Shown in pieces: positions 34,432 to 45,760 of a stretch of DNA of 64,000 nt (position 1 is its first letter; each line of letters starts with the position of its first letter). The DNA lies in the NCBI GenBank assembly GCA_027405735.1, contig JAPEHQ010000001.1, positions 5,704,001-5,768,000 on the forward strand, written 5' to 3'. The notes below the pieces were generated by a model, which was not told where the DNA came from, did not search any database, and was given only the letters and a program-made list of their open reading frames with translations. The DNA is from Mucor racemosus. Lineage: Eukaryota > Mucoromycota > Mucoromycetes > Mucorales > Mucoraceae. Made by a program: the position numbers and the translations under genes.

Positions 34432-34509
34432 ATGAAGACTCGAAAGCTTCTTGCTTCTGTTTTATTTGCTGCTTCATTGGTACCTGCCGCACTTGCTTTC
34501 AGATTTGCA
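34432..34509 (+). CDS. signal-peptide exon of a secreted protein, gene cut or remodelled by the array
   Basis: 26 codons, starting MKTRKLLASVLFAASLVPA and continuing to ALAFRFA: a textbook signal peptide (basic n-region, hydrophobic core, Ala-x-Ala cleavage site). It ends exactly at a GTAAGC donor. A possible acceptor (CCAAGACAG) 36 nt on would add a short cationic tail, VCRYVKCKLIKISRYLTF, stopping inside the first bases of the tandem array. No other second exon is visible before the array starts at 34577, and none was found right of the array. Either this is a complete tiny secreted peptide gene, or the array replaced its remaining exons. Confidence 0.5.
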
Positions 34510-35995
34510 GTAAGCATGAGATATCCATTTATTTTTCCAAGACAGGTTTGCCGGTACGTTAAGTGTAAACTTATTAAAATCTCGAGATATTTGACATTTT
34601 AGGTTGTCATTTTAAGCTGGAGAAAAGCAAGTGTTTCACGTTTGAAGCCTTCACATTCGCTTAAAAATAAAAATGAATAGAAATAACTTTTTTGTCAATA
34701 TTCTGTAGCATCTCAAGTATAGCCCTACATTTTGTATTTCCTGATTATCTATTGAAATGGGGGCACGCTCCGATTTTGAATATCACCATATAAAATTGTA
34801 TAATTAGATATGCACAGGTAACTGAGCTTGAATCCAAAAAGTGTTCAAATGGAAAAAAAATCCAAAAAAATCCAAAAAAAACCTTGTATGTTGAATTACT
34901 CACAAAAATGCATAGTAAGTTGAACTAGCGTATTAAATATCTTGGGTTCAGTTTTTAATTCTGAATCGATCTGTGTAGGTTTTAAAAATGTTTTTCTCAT
35001 AAAATCTCTAATAAATTTAATGTCAAATTTTAACGGTTTTTGATCAAAAAGTACCCTTCATTCAAATGCAACCCTAAAATATTTTATTTTCACGTTATGC
35101 GCAACAAAATTATCTACAAAATGAGTATTTATACGTAGCTTTAGCCCTATTTTTCATGGGGATATACATTTTTTTGATTTTTTTTTTTGGTCGGCGAAAA
35201 TTTTTCCTTGTATATCCTCGTCCAAAATTGATTCTTTTTTGTATCACCAAAAATCAATCATTCAATCTCAATTTTCTCGACCAAAAATCAATATTTTTTG
35301 ACGAGGTAAAATTCGTTAGATAGGCGCTAATGAGTACTATCTTATGGTTTTAGTTTTGCATACCAGTCATCCCTTCATGGATCTCTATAACAGAAAAAGT
35401 GCTCTCACAAAATTTATAAAAAAATAAAAAAGTCTTCACAGCCATCCAAAACCTAACTATTCTGATAGAGAATGAAAAATAAAGTAGACTTTACTTAATA
35501 ACCATCATTGCAATACCTTAGTATTTTCTTGTCTTATTTTCATTTCAAATGCGCTTTCTCAATTTTAAGCTGGCCATTTCTGCATTATTCAAATTTATGA
35601 AACAATCACTATAGTAACCATCATTGCTTCATTTAATAAAATTTGTAGCCGGGACGACAATGTTGAATAGGATGACAATTTTAATAATTGTGTTGTAATA
35701 ACAAATGAACACAAAAATAAATATATAATTGTTGATAAAAGTTATTCCATGGATAAGGTTTGGGCTTGTTTTCGAACCCTAAAGATGTTGTACAAAGGAA
35801 AAAATACACACGTTCTTTAACGTGCAGCCTTTTAGTTCGAGTTTTGCTGTTATCAAGATTGGGTATTTAACATGTTTGAATAGATAGAATCCATGTAAAA
35901 GCCATTTTCATGTTAGTATTTTTAAAAGAAAAAGGAGATATGTTTAAAGATGAGGGGGGGATAAATTAAACATTTTATGAACCCTGTTAATTATG

Positions 35996-35996
<1 letters not shown>

Positions 35997-36026
<30 letters not shown>
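35997..36026 (+). repeat. (TG)15 microsatellite in array unit 1
   Basis: Thirty bases of TG. The matching run is 30 bases in units 2, 3 and 5 and 28 bases in unit 4. It lies about 95 bp beyond the end of the peptide gene, preceded by GAGGGGGGG. Confidence 0.95.
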
Positions 36027-36030
<4 letters not shown>

Positions 36031-36120
36031 AAAATGGAAGAAAACCGTAAAAATTTTACAACAAGGAAACAACAGAGTCTTTATAGCTTTATAATAATAC
36101 AAAATCTTTATTAAAATAAT

Positions 36121-36413
36121 TTATATCTGAAATAATATTGCCAAAAGAAAGTAAATCAAACTATTTTGGTTCTTTATAAATACACCTACAACAGGGATAC
36201 ACACTTACTACATCAACCAGAGAAGATCCTCTATCCTCTAGTTCAACATTCGTCACAACATAACTATAACCTTTTCCATCATCACCACCAGCACTGCAAA
36301 ATATCATCTAATCCTAATCAAAAATACCATATATAATACTTCTCATATCTCAAAAAAAAATTCGTAAACAAAAATGTTGTAAGCATTAAAATCAAAAGTC
36401 GAACTACTATCAT
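36121..36413 (-). CDS. candidate small secreted peptide gene, array copy 1
   Basis: Rebuilt as complement of 36413-36370, 36293-36209 and 36126-36121, 44 aa. Exon 1 is a signal peptide, MIVVRLLILMLTTFFA across the splice. Exon 2 encodes GGDDGKGYSYVVTNVELEDR then GSSLVDV with typical GGT/GAT/GTT codons. A canonical second intron (GTAAGT...TATTTCAG, 82 nt) leads to I-stop. If that intron is kept, the frame continues VSVYPCCRCIYKEPK to a TAG at 36161 (58 aa). TATAAA lies 71 nt upstream of the ATG, followed by a T/C-rich leader, and AATAAA lies just after the stop. Intron 1 has a weak donor (GTTTAC). I recognise no family. The mature product would be a short acidic, Gly/Asp-rich peptide. Confidence 0.48.
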
Positions 36414-36483
36414 ATTTAATCCTTTCAGCTCAACAAATTAAAAAGATTGAAGCTAAAAGAAAAAAAATTAGATGCACAGCTCA

Positions 36484-36489
36484 TTTATA
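36484..36489 (-). promoter_or_regulatory. TATA box of the array peptide gene (copy 1)
   Basis: TATAAA on the minus strand, 71 nt upstream of the ATG at 36413, with a T-rich tract in between. It is repeated in units 2-4 and absent from the truncated unit 5. Confidence 0.5.
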
Positions 36490-36549
36490 AACCCCTGAGT
36501 GTGGTTTAAAGAAAATATGTTTTCTATTATCCTAAATTTGAACACTGTA

Positions 36550-36765
36550 TGTGATCCACATTTTCGCCAATGGTCATCCTTCCAAAAAAAAATGCCGAGC
36601 AATCTCCGGACGCGGCCATCTAATCATTTTTTCAGGCTACCAATTTCTAGAAAAAAATCACCGGACAGTCCGGACACGGCTATTTAAATACATATCTCAA
36701 GCAGCTGTGAGATGCAGGTATCGAAATTTCATACAAAAATTAAGGTACGAATGTATAACTAATTA
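36550..36765 (+). mobile_element. pogo-like MITE fragment inside the array unit (copy 1)
   Basis: Reverse complement of the solo repeat at 17538-17735. It shares GCCAATGGTCA, ATCTCCGGACGCGGCCATCT, CCGGACAGTCCGGACACGGC, GATGCAGGTATCGAAATTTC and the AAATTAAGGT terminal side. It recurs in units 2-4 at +3244, +6488 and +9730. The short open frames across it are by-products. Confidence 0.55.
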
Positions 36766-37394
36766 TTCAAAGGCTTATTTTATCTTCTGTTTAATGTAAA
36801 AGTGTAAAATACCACATACAGTATTAGTCAAATAAAACGAGGTTTAACTTAGAAAGTATAATAAAATGGTACGACTAGATTTGAAAAAAGTCTACAAAAT
36901 CAAAAATTTTCAAGGATTTATTATAAAAGTAAAATATACGTGATCTTCATTTAATTTCAATATATATATATCAATATTGTTATTTTTTATTCGAAAAGGG
37001 TTTTATTATAAACTGTTTTCATATTTCTAAGCGAAAAGGAAAGCGGCTATTTTGAAAATTCATAAGAAATTTGATTTTTTAAAGTTTACACAGAGGCAAG
37101 CAGACATTTCACTATTTTTGCCTTACTTGCAACATTTACTCTTTACCATTAAAAAAAATACAAACATACCACCTACAGGAAAAACGAGGCAATACGTATT
37201 ATAATCCCAGCAGTGCAGGTTATTGCTATAGTAATTTGTAAGATAATGAACCTTTTGAGTTATATCCCTGTCCTTTGGGGCCTCACCATGTATATTTTGG
37301 CGCATGGTGTTGTATGAGATCAGACTATATAGTCAAAGCAAAACACTGCTCTAGCTGTTTGGAGCTATTTACTAACGTTCGCAAAATGTCCGAG

Positions 37395-37815
37395 CAAAGT
37401 TACTTATCAAGTAAACCCGAGCCTAAGCAACCGCTCGTCGAGCAGTTGTATATCGAGCATTTTCAGTTTTGAAAGCAAGCAATCAAGCATAAATCAAACA
37501 TTATCTAATTTTTCAAAAAACCAAGCAAGTCAAGCAAGTTGAGTACGAGCATACTGTATAAGCAATCGATAAAATTGGGGTGCAAGCGCAAGCATTATAC
37601 TATATATTTTTAGTCTGATATTGGCTCAAAATGTGATGCATTTTGACATTTTTAAAGCTAAAATTTCGTAAATTAAATAGATTGGCGCTGTGTTACATGC
37701 TTGATTACTTGATTTGAAAGCAAGCTAGCAATCAGGTTTGCGTGCAAGCATAGAGCTCACTCGCTTGCTTATGCTGCTCCCACTGCTCGATTATTGCAAC
37801 CATTACGTGCAAGCT
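37395..37815. repeat. CAAGC/GCTTG-rich segment at the end of each unit
   Basis: Many copies of AAGCAAGC, CAAGC, GAGC and their complements lie on both strands over about 400 bp. Examples are GAAAGCAAGCAATCAAGCAT near 37470 and GATTTGAAAGCAAGCTAGCA near 37710. Such clustered subterminal hexamers are typical of hAT-type element ends, but no transposase or clear TIR is present. It ends next to the unit junction at 37820. The 65-codon frame at 37275-37472 overlaps it and is probably not a gene. Confidence 0.4.
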
Positions 37816-37820
37816 TATTC

Positions 37821-39239
37821 AAATCTCGAGATATTTGATATTTTAGGTTGTCATTTTAAGCTGGAGAAAAGCAAGTGTTTCACGTTTGAAGCCTTCACAT
37901 TCGCTGAAAAATAAAAATGAATAGAAATAACTTTTTTGTCAATATTCTGTAGCATCTCAAGTATAGCCCTACATTTTGTATTTCCTGATTATCTATTGAA
38001 ATGGGGGCACGCTCCGATTTTGAATATCACCATATAAAATTGTATAATTAGATATGCACAGGTAACTGAGCTTGAATCCAAAAAGTGTTCAAATGGAAAA
38101 AAAATCCAAAAAAATCCAAAAAAAACCTTGTATGTTGAATTACTCACAAAAATGCATAGTAAGTTGAACTAGCGTATTAAATATCTTGGGTTCAGTTTTT
38201 AATTCTGAATCGATCTGTGTAGGTTTTAAAAATGTTTTTCTCATAAAATCTCTAATAAATTTAATGTCAAATTTTAACGGTTTTTGATCAAAAAGTACCC
38301 TTCATTCAAATGCAACCCTAAAATATTTTATTTTCACGTTATGCGCAACAAAATTATCTACAAAATGAGTATTTATACGTAGCTTTAGCCCTATTTTTCA
38401 TGGGGATATACATTTTTTTGATTTTTTTTTTTGGTCGGCGAAAATTTTTCCTTGTATATCCTCGTCCAAAATTGATTCTTTTTTGTATCACCAAAAATCA
38501 ATCATTCAATCTCAATTTTCTCGACCAAAAATCAATATTTTTTGACGAGGTAAAATTCGTTAGATAGGCGCTAATGAGTACTATCTTATGGTTTTAGTTT
38601 TGCATACCAGTCATCCCTTCATGGATCTCTATAACAGAAAAAGTGCTCTCACAAAATTTATAAAAAAATAAAAAAGTCTTCACAGCCATCCAAAACCTAA
38701 CTATTCTGATAGAGAATGAAAAATAAAGTAGACTTTACTTAATAACCATCATTGCAATACCTTAGTATTTTCTTGTCTTATTTTCATTTCAAATGCGCTT
38801 TCTCAATTTTAAGCTGGCCATTTCTGCATTATTCAAATTTATGAAACAATCACTATAGTAACCATCATTGCTTCATTTAATAAAATTTGTAGCCGGGACG
38901 ACAATGTTGAATAGGATGACAATTTTAATAATTGTGTTGTAATAACAAATGAACACAAAAATAAATATATAATTGTTGATAAAAGTTATTCCATGGATAA
39001 GGTTTGGGCTTGTTTTCGAACCCTAAAGATGTTGTACAAAGGAAAAAATACACACGTTCTTTAACGTGCAGCCTTTTAGTTCGAGTTTTGCTGTTATCAA
39101 GATTGGGTATTTAACATGTTTGAATAGATAGAATCCATGTAAAAGCCATTTTCATGTTAGTATTTTTAAAAGAAAAAGGAGATATGTTTAAAGATGAGGG
39201 GGGGATAAATTAAACATTTTATGAACCCTGTTAATTATG

Positions 39240-39274
<35 letters not shown>

Positions 39275-41064
39275 AAAATGGAAGAAAACCGTAAAAATTT
39301 TACAACAAGGAAACAACAGAGTCTTTATAGCTTTATAATAATACAAAATCTTTATTAAAATAATTTATATCTGAAATAATATTGCCAAAAGAAAGTAAAT
39401 CAAACTATTTTGGTTCTTTATAAATACACCTACAACAGGGATACACACTTACTACATCAACCAGAGAAGATCCTCTATCCTCTAGTTCAACATTCGTCAC
39501 AACATAACTATAACCTTTTCCATCATCACCACCAGCACTGCAAAATATCATCTAATCCTAATCAAAAATACCATATATAATACTTCTCATATCTCAAAAA
39601 AAAATTCGTAAACAAAAATGTTGTAAGCATTAAAATCAAAAGTCGAACTACTATCATATTTAATCCTTTCAGCTCAACAAATTAAAAAGATTGAAGCTAA
39701 AAGAAAAAAAATTAGATGCACAGCTCATTTATAAACCCCTGAGTGTGGTTTAAAGAAAATATGTTTTCTATTATCCTAAATTTGAACACTGTATGTGATC
39801 CACATTTTCGCCAATGGTCATCCTTCCAAAAAAAAATGCCGAGCAATCTCCGGACGCGGCCATCTAATCATTTTTTCAGGCTACCAATTTCTAGAAAAAA
39901 ATCACCGGACAGTCCGGACACGGCTATTTAAATACATATCTCAAGCAGCTGTGAGATGCAGGTATCGAAATTTCATACAAAAATTAAGGTACGAATGTAT
40001 AACTAATTATTCAAAGGCTTATTTTATCTTCTGTTTAATGTAAAAGTGTAAAATACCACATACAGTATTAGTCAAATAAAACGAGGTTTAACTTAGAAAG
40101 TATAATAAAATGGTACGACTAGATTTGAAAAAAGTCTACAAAATCAAAAATTTTCAAGGATTTATTATAAAAGTAAAATATACGTGATCTTCATTTAATT
40201 TCAATATATATATATCAATATTGTTATTTTTTATTCGAAAAGGGTTTTATTATAAACTGTTTTCATATTTCTAAGCGAAAAGGAAAGCGGCTATTTTGAA
40301 AATTCATAAGAAATTTGATTTTTTAAAGTTTACACAGAGGCAAGCAGACATTTCACTATTTTTGCCTTACTTGCAACATTTACTCTTTACCATTAAAAAA
40401 AATACAAACATACCACCTACAGGAAAAACGAGGCAATACGTATTATAATCCCAGCAGTGCAGGTTATTGCTATAGTAATTTGTAAGATAATGAACCTTTT
40501 GAGTTATATCCCTGTCCTTTGGGGCCTCACCATGTATATTTTGGCGCATGGTGTTGTATGAGATCAGACTATATAGTCAAAGCAAAACACTGCTCTAGCT
40601 GTTTGGAGCTATTTACTAACGTTCGCAAAATGTCCGAGCAAAGTTACTTATCAAGTAAACCCGAGCCTAAGCAACCGCTCGTCGAGCAGTTGTATATCGA
40701 GCATTTTCAGTTTTGAAAGCAAGCAATCAAGCATAAATCAAACATTATCTAATTTTTCAAAAAACCAAGCAAGTCAAGCAAGTTGAGTACGAGCATACTG
40801 TATAAGCAATCGATAAAATTGGGGTGCAAGCGCAAGCATTATACTATATATTTTTAGTCTGATATTGGCTCAAAATGTGATGCATTTTGACATTTTTAAA
40901 GCTAAAATTTCGTAAATTAAATAGATTGGCGCTGTGTTACATGCTTGATTACTTGATTTGAAAGCAAGCTAGCAATCAGGTTTGCGTGCAAGCATAGAGC
41001 TCACTCGCTTGCTTATGCTGCTCCCACTGCTCGATTATTGCAACCATTACGTGCAAGCTTATTC
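37821..41064 (+). repeat. array unit 2 (3,244 bp)
   Basis: Appears identical to unit 3 along its length by eye. All sub-features of unit 1 recur at +3244. Confidence 0.95.
39365..39657 (-). CDS. candidate small secreted peptide gene, array copy 2
   Basis: Same model as copy 1 shifted by 3,244 bp: exons 39657-39614, 39537-39453, 39370-39365, 44 aa (or 58 aa ending at 39405 if the last intron is kept). Coding sequence, splice sites, TATA box and AATAAA appear unchanged. Confidence 0.46.
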
Positions 41065-42483
41065 AAATCTCGAGATATTTGATATTTTAGGTTGTCATTT
41101 TAAGCTGGAGAAAAGCAAGTGTTTCACGTTTGAAGCCTTCACATTCGCTGAAAAATAAAAATGAATAGAAATAACTTTTTTGTCAATATTCTGTAGCATC
41201 TCAAGTATAGCCCTACATTTTGTATTTCCTGATTATCTATTGAAATGGGGGCACGCTCCGATTTTGAATATCACCATATAAAATTGTATAATTAGATATG
41301 CACAGGTAACTGAGCTTGAATCCAAAAAGTGTTCAAATGGAAAAAAAATCCAAAAAAATCCAAAAAAAACCTTGTATGTTGAATTACTCACAAAAATGCA
41401 TAGTAAGTTGAACTAGCGTATTAAATATCTTGGGTTCAGTTTTTAATTCTGAATCGATCTGTGTAGGTTTTAAAAATGTTTTTCTCATAAAATCTCTAAT
41501 AAATTTAATGTCAAATTTTAACGGTTTTTGATCAAAAAGTACCCTTCATTCAAATGCAACCCTAAAATATTTTATTTTCACGTTATGCGCAACAAAATTA
41601 TCTACAAAATGAGTATTTATACGTAGCTTTAGCCCTATTTTTCATGGGGATATACATTTTTTTGATTTTTTTTTTTGGTCGGCGAAAATTTTTCCTTGTA
41701 TATCCTCGTCCAAAATTGATTCTTTTTTGTATCACCAAAAATCAATCATTCAATCTCAATTTTCTCGACCAAAAATCAATATTTTTTGACGAGGTAAAAT
41801 TCGTTAGATAGGCGCTAATGAGTACTATCTTATGGTTTTAGTTTTGCATACCAGTCATCCCTTCATGGATCTCTATAACAGAAAAAGTGCTCTCACAAAA
41901 TTTATAAAAAAATAAAAAAGTCTTCACAGCCATCCAAAACCTAACTATTCTGATAGAGAATGAAAAATAAAGTAGACTTTACTTAATAACCATCATTGCA
42001 ATACCTTAGTATTTTCTTGTCTTATTTTCATTTCAAATGCGCTTTCTCAATTTTAAGCTGGCCATTTCTGCATTATTCAAATTTATGAAACAATCACTAT
42101 AGTAACCATCATTGCTTCATTTAATAAAATTTGTAGCCGGGACGACAATGTTGAATAGGATGACAATTTTAATAATTGTGTTGTAATAACAAATGAACAC
42201 AAAAATAAATATATAATTGTTGATAAAAGTTATTCCATGGATAAGGTTTGGGCTTGTTTTCGAACCCTAAAGATGTTGTACAAAGGAAAAAATACACACG
42301 TTCTTTAACGTGCAGCCTTTTAGTTCGAGTTTTGCTGTTATCAAGATTGGGTATTTAACATGTTTGAATAGATAGAATCCATGTAAAAGCCATTTTCATG
42401 TTAGTATTTTTAAAAGAAAAAGGAGATATGTTTAAAGATGAGGGGGGGATAAATTAAACATTTTATGAACCCTGTTAATTATG

Positions 42484-42518
<35 letters not shown>

Positions 42519-44308
42519 AAAATGGAAGAAAACCGTAAAAATTTTACAACAAGGAAACAACAGAGTCTTTATAGCTTTATAATAATACAAAATCTTTATT
42601 AAAATAATTTATATCTGAAATAATATTGCCAAAAGAAAGTAAATCAAACTATTTTGGTTCTTTATAAATACACCTACAACAGGGATACACACTTACTACA
42701 TCAACCAGAGAAGATCCTCTATCCTCTAGTTCAACATTCGTCACAACATAACTATAACCTTTTCCATCATCACCACCAGCACTGCAAAATATCATCTAAT
42801 CCTAATCAAAAATACCATATATAATACTTCTCATATCTCAAAAAAAAATTCGTAAACAAAAATGTTGTAAGCATTAAAATCAAAAGTCGAACTACTATCA
42901 TATTTAATCCTTTCAGCTCAACAAATTAAAAAGATTGAAGCTAAAAGAAAAAAAATTAGATGCACAGCTCATTTATAAACCCCTGAGTGTGGTTTAAAGA
43001 AAATATGTTTTCTATTATCCTAAATTTGAACACTGTATGTGATCCACATTTTCGCCAATGGTCATCCTTCCAAAAAAAAATGCCGAGCAATCTCCGGACG
43101 CGGCCATCTAATCATTTTTTCAGGCTACCAATTTCTAGAAAAAAATCACCGGACAGTCCGGACACGGCTATTTAAATACATATCTCAAGCAGCTGTGAGA
43201 TGCAGGTATCGAAATTTCATACAAAAATTAAGGTACGAATGTATAACTAATTATTCAAAGGCTTATTTTATCTTCTGTTTAATGTAAAAGTGTAAAATAC
43301 CACATACAGTATTAGTCAAATAAAACGAGGTTTAACTTAGAAAGTATAATAAAATGGTACGACTAGATTTGAAAAAAGTCTACAAAATCAAAAATTTTCA
43401 AGGATTTATTATAAAAGTAAAATATACGTGATCTTCATTTAATTTCAATATATATATATCAATATTGTTATTTTTTATTCGAAAAGGGTTTTATTATAAA
43501 CTGTTTTCATATTTCTAAGCGAAAAGGAAAGCGGCTATTTTGAAAATTCATAAGAAATTTGATTTTTTAAAGTTTACACAGAGGCAAGCAGACATTTCAC
43601 TATTTTTGCCTTACTTGCAACATTTACTCTTTACCATTAAAAAAAATACAAACATACCACCTACAGGAAAAACGAGGCAATACGTATTATAATCCCAGCA
43701 GTGCAGGTTATTGCTATAGTAATTTGTAAGATAATGAACCTTTTGAGTTATATCCCTGTCCTTTGGGGCCTCACCATGTATATTTTGGCGCATGGTGTTG
43801 TATGAGATCAGACTATATAGTCAAAGCAAAACACTGCTCTAGCTGTTTGGAGCTATTTACTAACGTTCGCAAAATGTCCGAGCAAAGTTACTTATCAAGT
43901 AAACCCGAGCCTAAGCAACCGCTCGTCGAGCAGTTGTATATCGAGCATTTTCAGTTTTGAAAGCAAGCAATCAAGCATAAATCAAACATTATCTAATTTT
44001 TCAAAAAACCAAGCAAGTCAAGCAAGTTGAGTACGAGCATACTGTATAAGCAATCGATAAAATTGGGGTGCAAGCGCAAGCATTATACTATATATTTTTA
44101 GTCTGATATTGGCTCAAAATGTGATGCATTTTGACATTTTTAAAGCTAAAATTTCGTAAATTAAATAGATTGGCGCTGTGTTACATGCTTGATTACTTGA
44201 TTTGAAAGCAAGCTAGCAATCAGGTTTGCGTGCAAGCATAGAGCTCACTCGCTTGCTTATGCTGCTCCCACTGCTCGATTATTGCAACCATTACGTGCAA
44301 GCTTATTC
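41065..44308 (+). repeat. array unit 3 (3,244 bp)
   Basis: Appears identical to unit 2. All sub-features of unit 1 recur at +6488. Confidence 0.95.
42609..42901 (-). CDS. candidate small secreted peptide gene, array copy 3
   Basis: Same model as copy 1 shifted by 6,488 bp: exons 42901-42858, 42781-42697, 42614-42609, with no visible change in coding or promoter sequence. The intron-retained form ends at 42649. Confidence 0.46.
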
Positions 44309-45728
44309 AAATCTCGAGATATTTGATATTTTAGGTTGTCATTTTAAGCTGGAGAAAAGCAAGTGTTTCACGTTTGAAGCCTTCACATTCGCTGAAAAAT
44401 AAAAATGAATAGAAATAACTTTTTTGTCAATATTCTGTAGCATCTCAAGTATAGCCCTACATTTTGTATTTCCTGATTATCTATTGAAATGGGGGCACGC
44501 TCCGATTTTGAATATCACCATATAAAATTGTATAATTAGATATGCACAGGTAACTGAGCTTGAATCCAAAAAGTGTTCAAATGGAAAAAAAATCCAAAAA
44601 AATCCAAAAAAAACCTTGTATGTTGAATTACTCACAAAAATGCATAGTAAGTTGAACTAGCGTATTAAATATCTTGGGTTCAGTTTTTAATTCTGAATCG
44701 ATCTGTGTAGGTTTTAAAAATGTTTTTCTCATAAAATCTCTAATAAATTTAATGTCAAATTTTAACGGTTTTTGATCAAAAAGTACCCTTCATTCAAATG
44801 CAACCCTAAAATATTTTATTTTCACGTTATGCGCAACAAAATTATCTACAAAATGAGTATTTATACGTAGCTTTAGCCCTATTTTTCATGGGGATATACA
44901 TTTTTTTGATTTTTTTTTTTGGTCGGCGAAAATTTTTCCTTGTATATCCTCGTCCAAAATTGATTCTTTTTTGTATCACCAAAAATCAATCATTCAATCT
45001 CAATTTTCTCGACCAAAAATCAATATTTTTTGACGAGGTAAAATTCGTTAGATAGGCGCTAATGAGTACTATCTTATGGTTTTAGTTTTGCATACCAGTC
45101 ATCCCTTCATGGATCTCTATAACAGAAAAAGTGCTCTCACAAAATTTATAAAAAAATAAAAAAGTCTTCACAGCCATCCAAAACCTAACTATTCTGATAG
45201 AGAATGAAAAATAAAGTAGACTTTACTTAATAACCATCATTGCAATACCTTAGTATTTTCTTGTCTTATTTTCATTTCAAATGCGCTTTCTCAATTTTAA
45301 GCTGGCCATTTCTGCATTATTCAAATTTATGAAACAATCACTATAGTAACCATCATTGCTTCATTTAATAAAATTTGTAGCCGGGACGACAATGTTGAAT
45401 AGGATGACAATTTTAATAATTGTGTTGTAATAACAAATGAACACAAAAATAAATATATAATTGTTGATAAAAGTTATTCCATGGATAAGGTTTGGGCTTG
45501 TTTTCGAACCCTAAAGATGTTGTACAAAGGAAAAAATACACACGTTCTTTAACGTGCAGCCTTTTAGTTCGAGTTTTGCTGTTATCAAGATTGGGTATTT
45601 AACATGTTTGAATAGATAGAATCCATGTAAAAGCCATTTTCATGTTAGTATTTTTAAAAGAAAAAGGAGATATGTTTAAAGATGAGGGGGGGATAAATTA
45701 AACATTTTATGAACCCTGTTAATTATGA

Positions 45729-45760
<32 letters not shown>

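Larger units (their letters stand above)
34577..37820 (+). repeat. array unit 1 (3,244 bp)
   Basis: The left-most unit. It differs from the others at a few sites near its start (TTGACATTTT instead of TTGATATTTT, and GCTTAAAAA instead of GCTGAAAAA), as expected for an array edge that takes part less in exchange. Confidence 0.95.

Noticed and set aside
35760..35800. TTCGAACC word in the array unit as a tRNA B box
   Set aside because: No A box or cloverleaf stems at the right distance on either strand.
36321..36480. Plus-strand reading KKIRKQKC...QQIKKIEAKRKKIR around the GTAAGC at 36379 as a coding gene
   Set aside because: The frame closes upstream within about 20 codons, the A-run drives the Lys content, and the minus strand offers a complete promoter-signal peptide-poly(A) gene over the same DNA.
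36499..36799. Overlapping frames of 62 and 82 codons in each unit (MWFKENMF..., MIHIFANGH...)
   Set aside because: They lie across the pogo-like MITE that also exists solo at 17.5 kb without these frames intact. Two frames over the same DNA argue for chance.
37275..37472. 65-codon plus-strand frame MGPHHVYFGAWCC..., repeated in four units, as a gene
   Set aside because: It overlaps the CAAGC-rich transposon-like segment, has no promoter or splice context and no biased codons. Its conservation only reflects unit identity.
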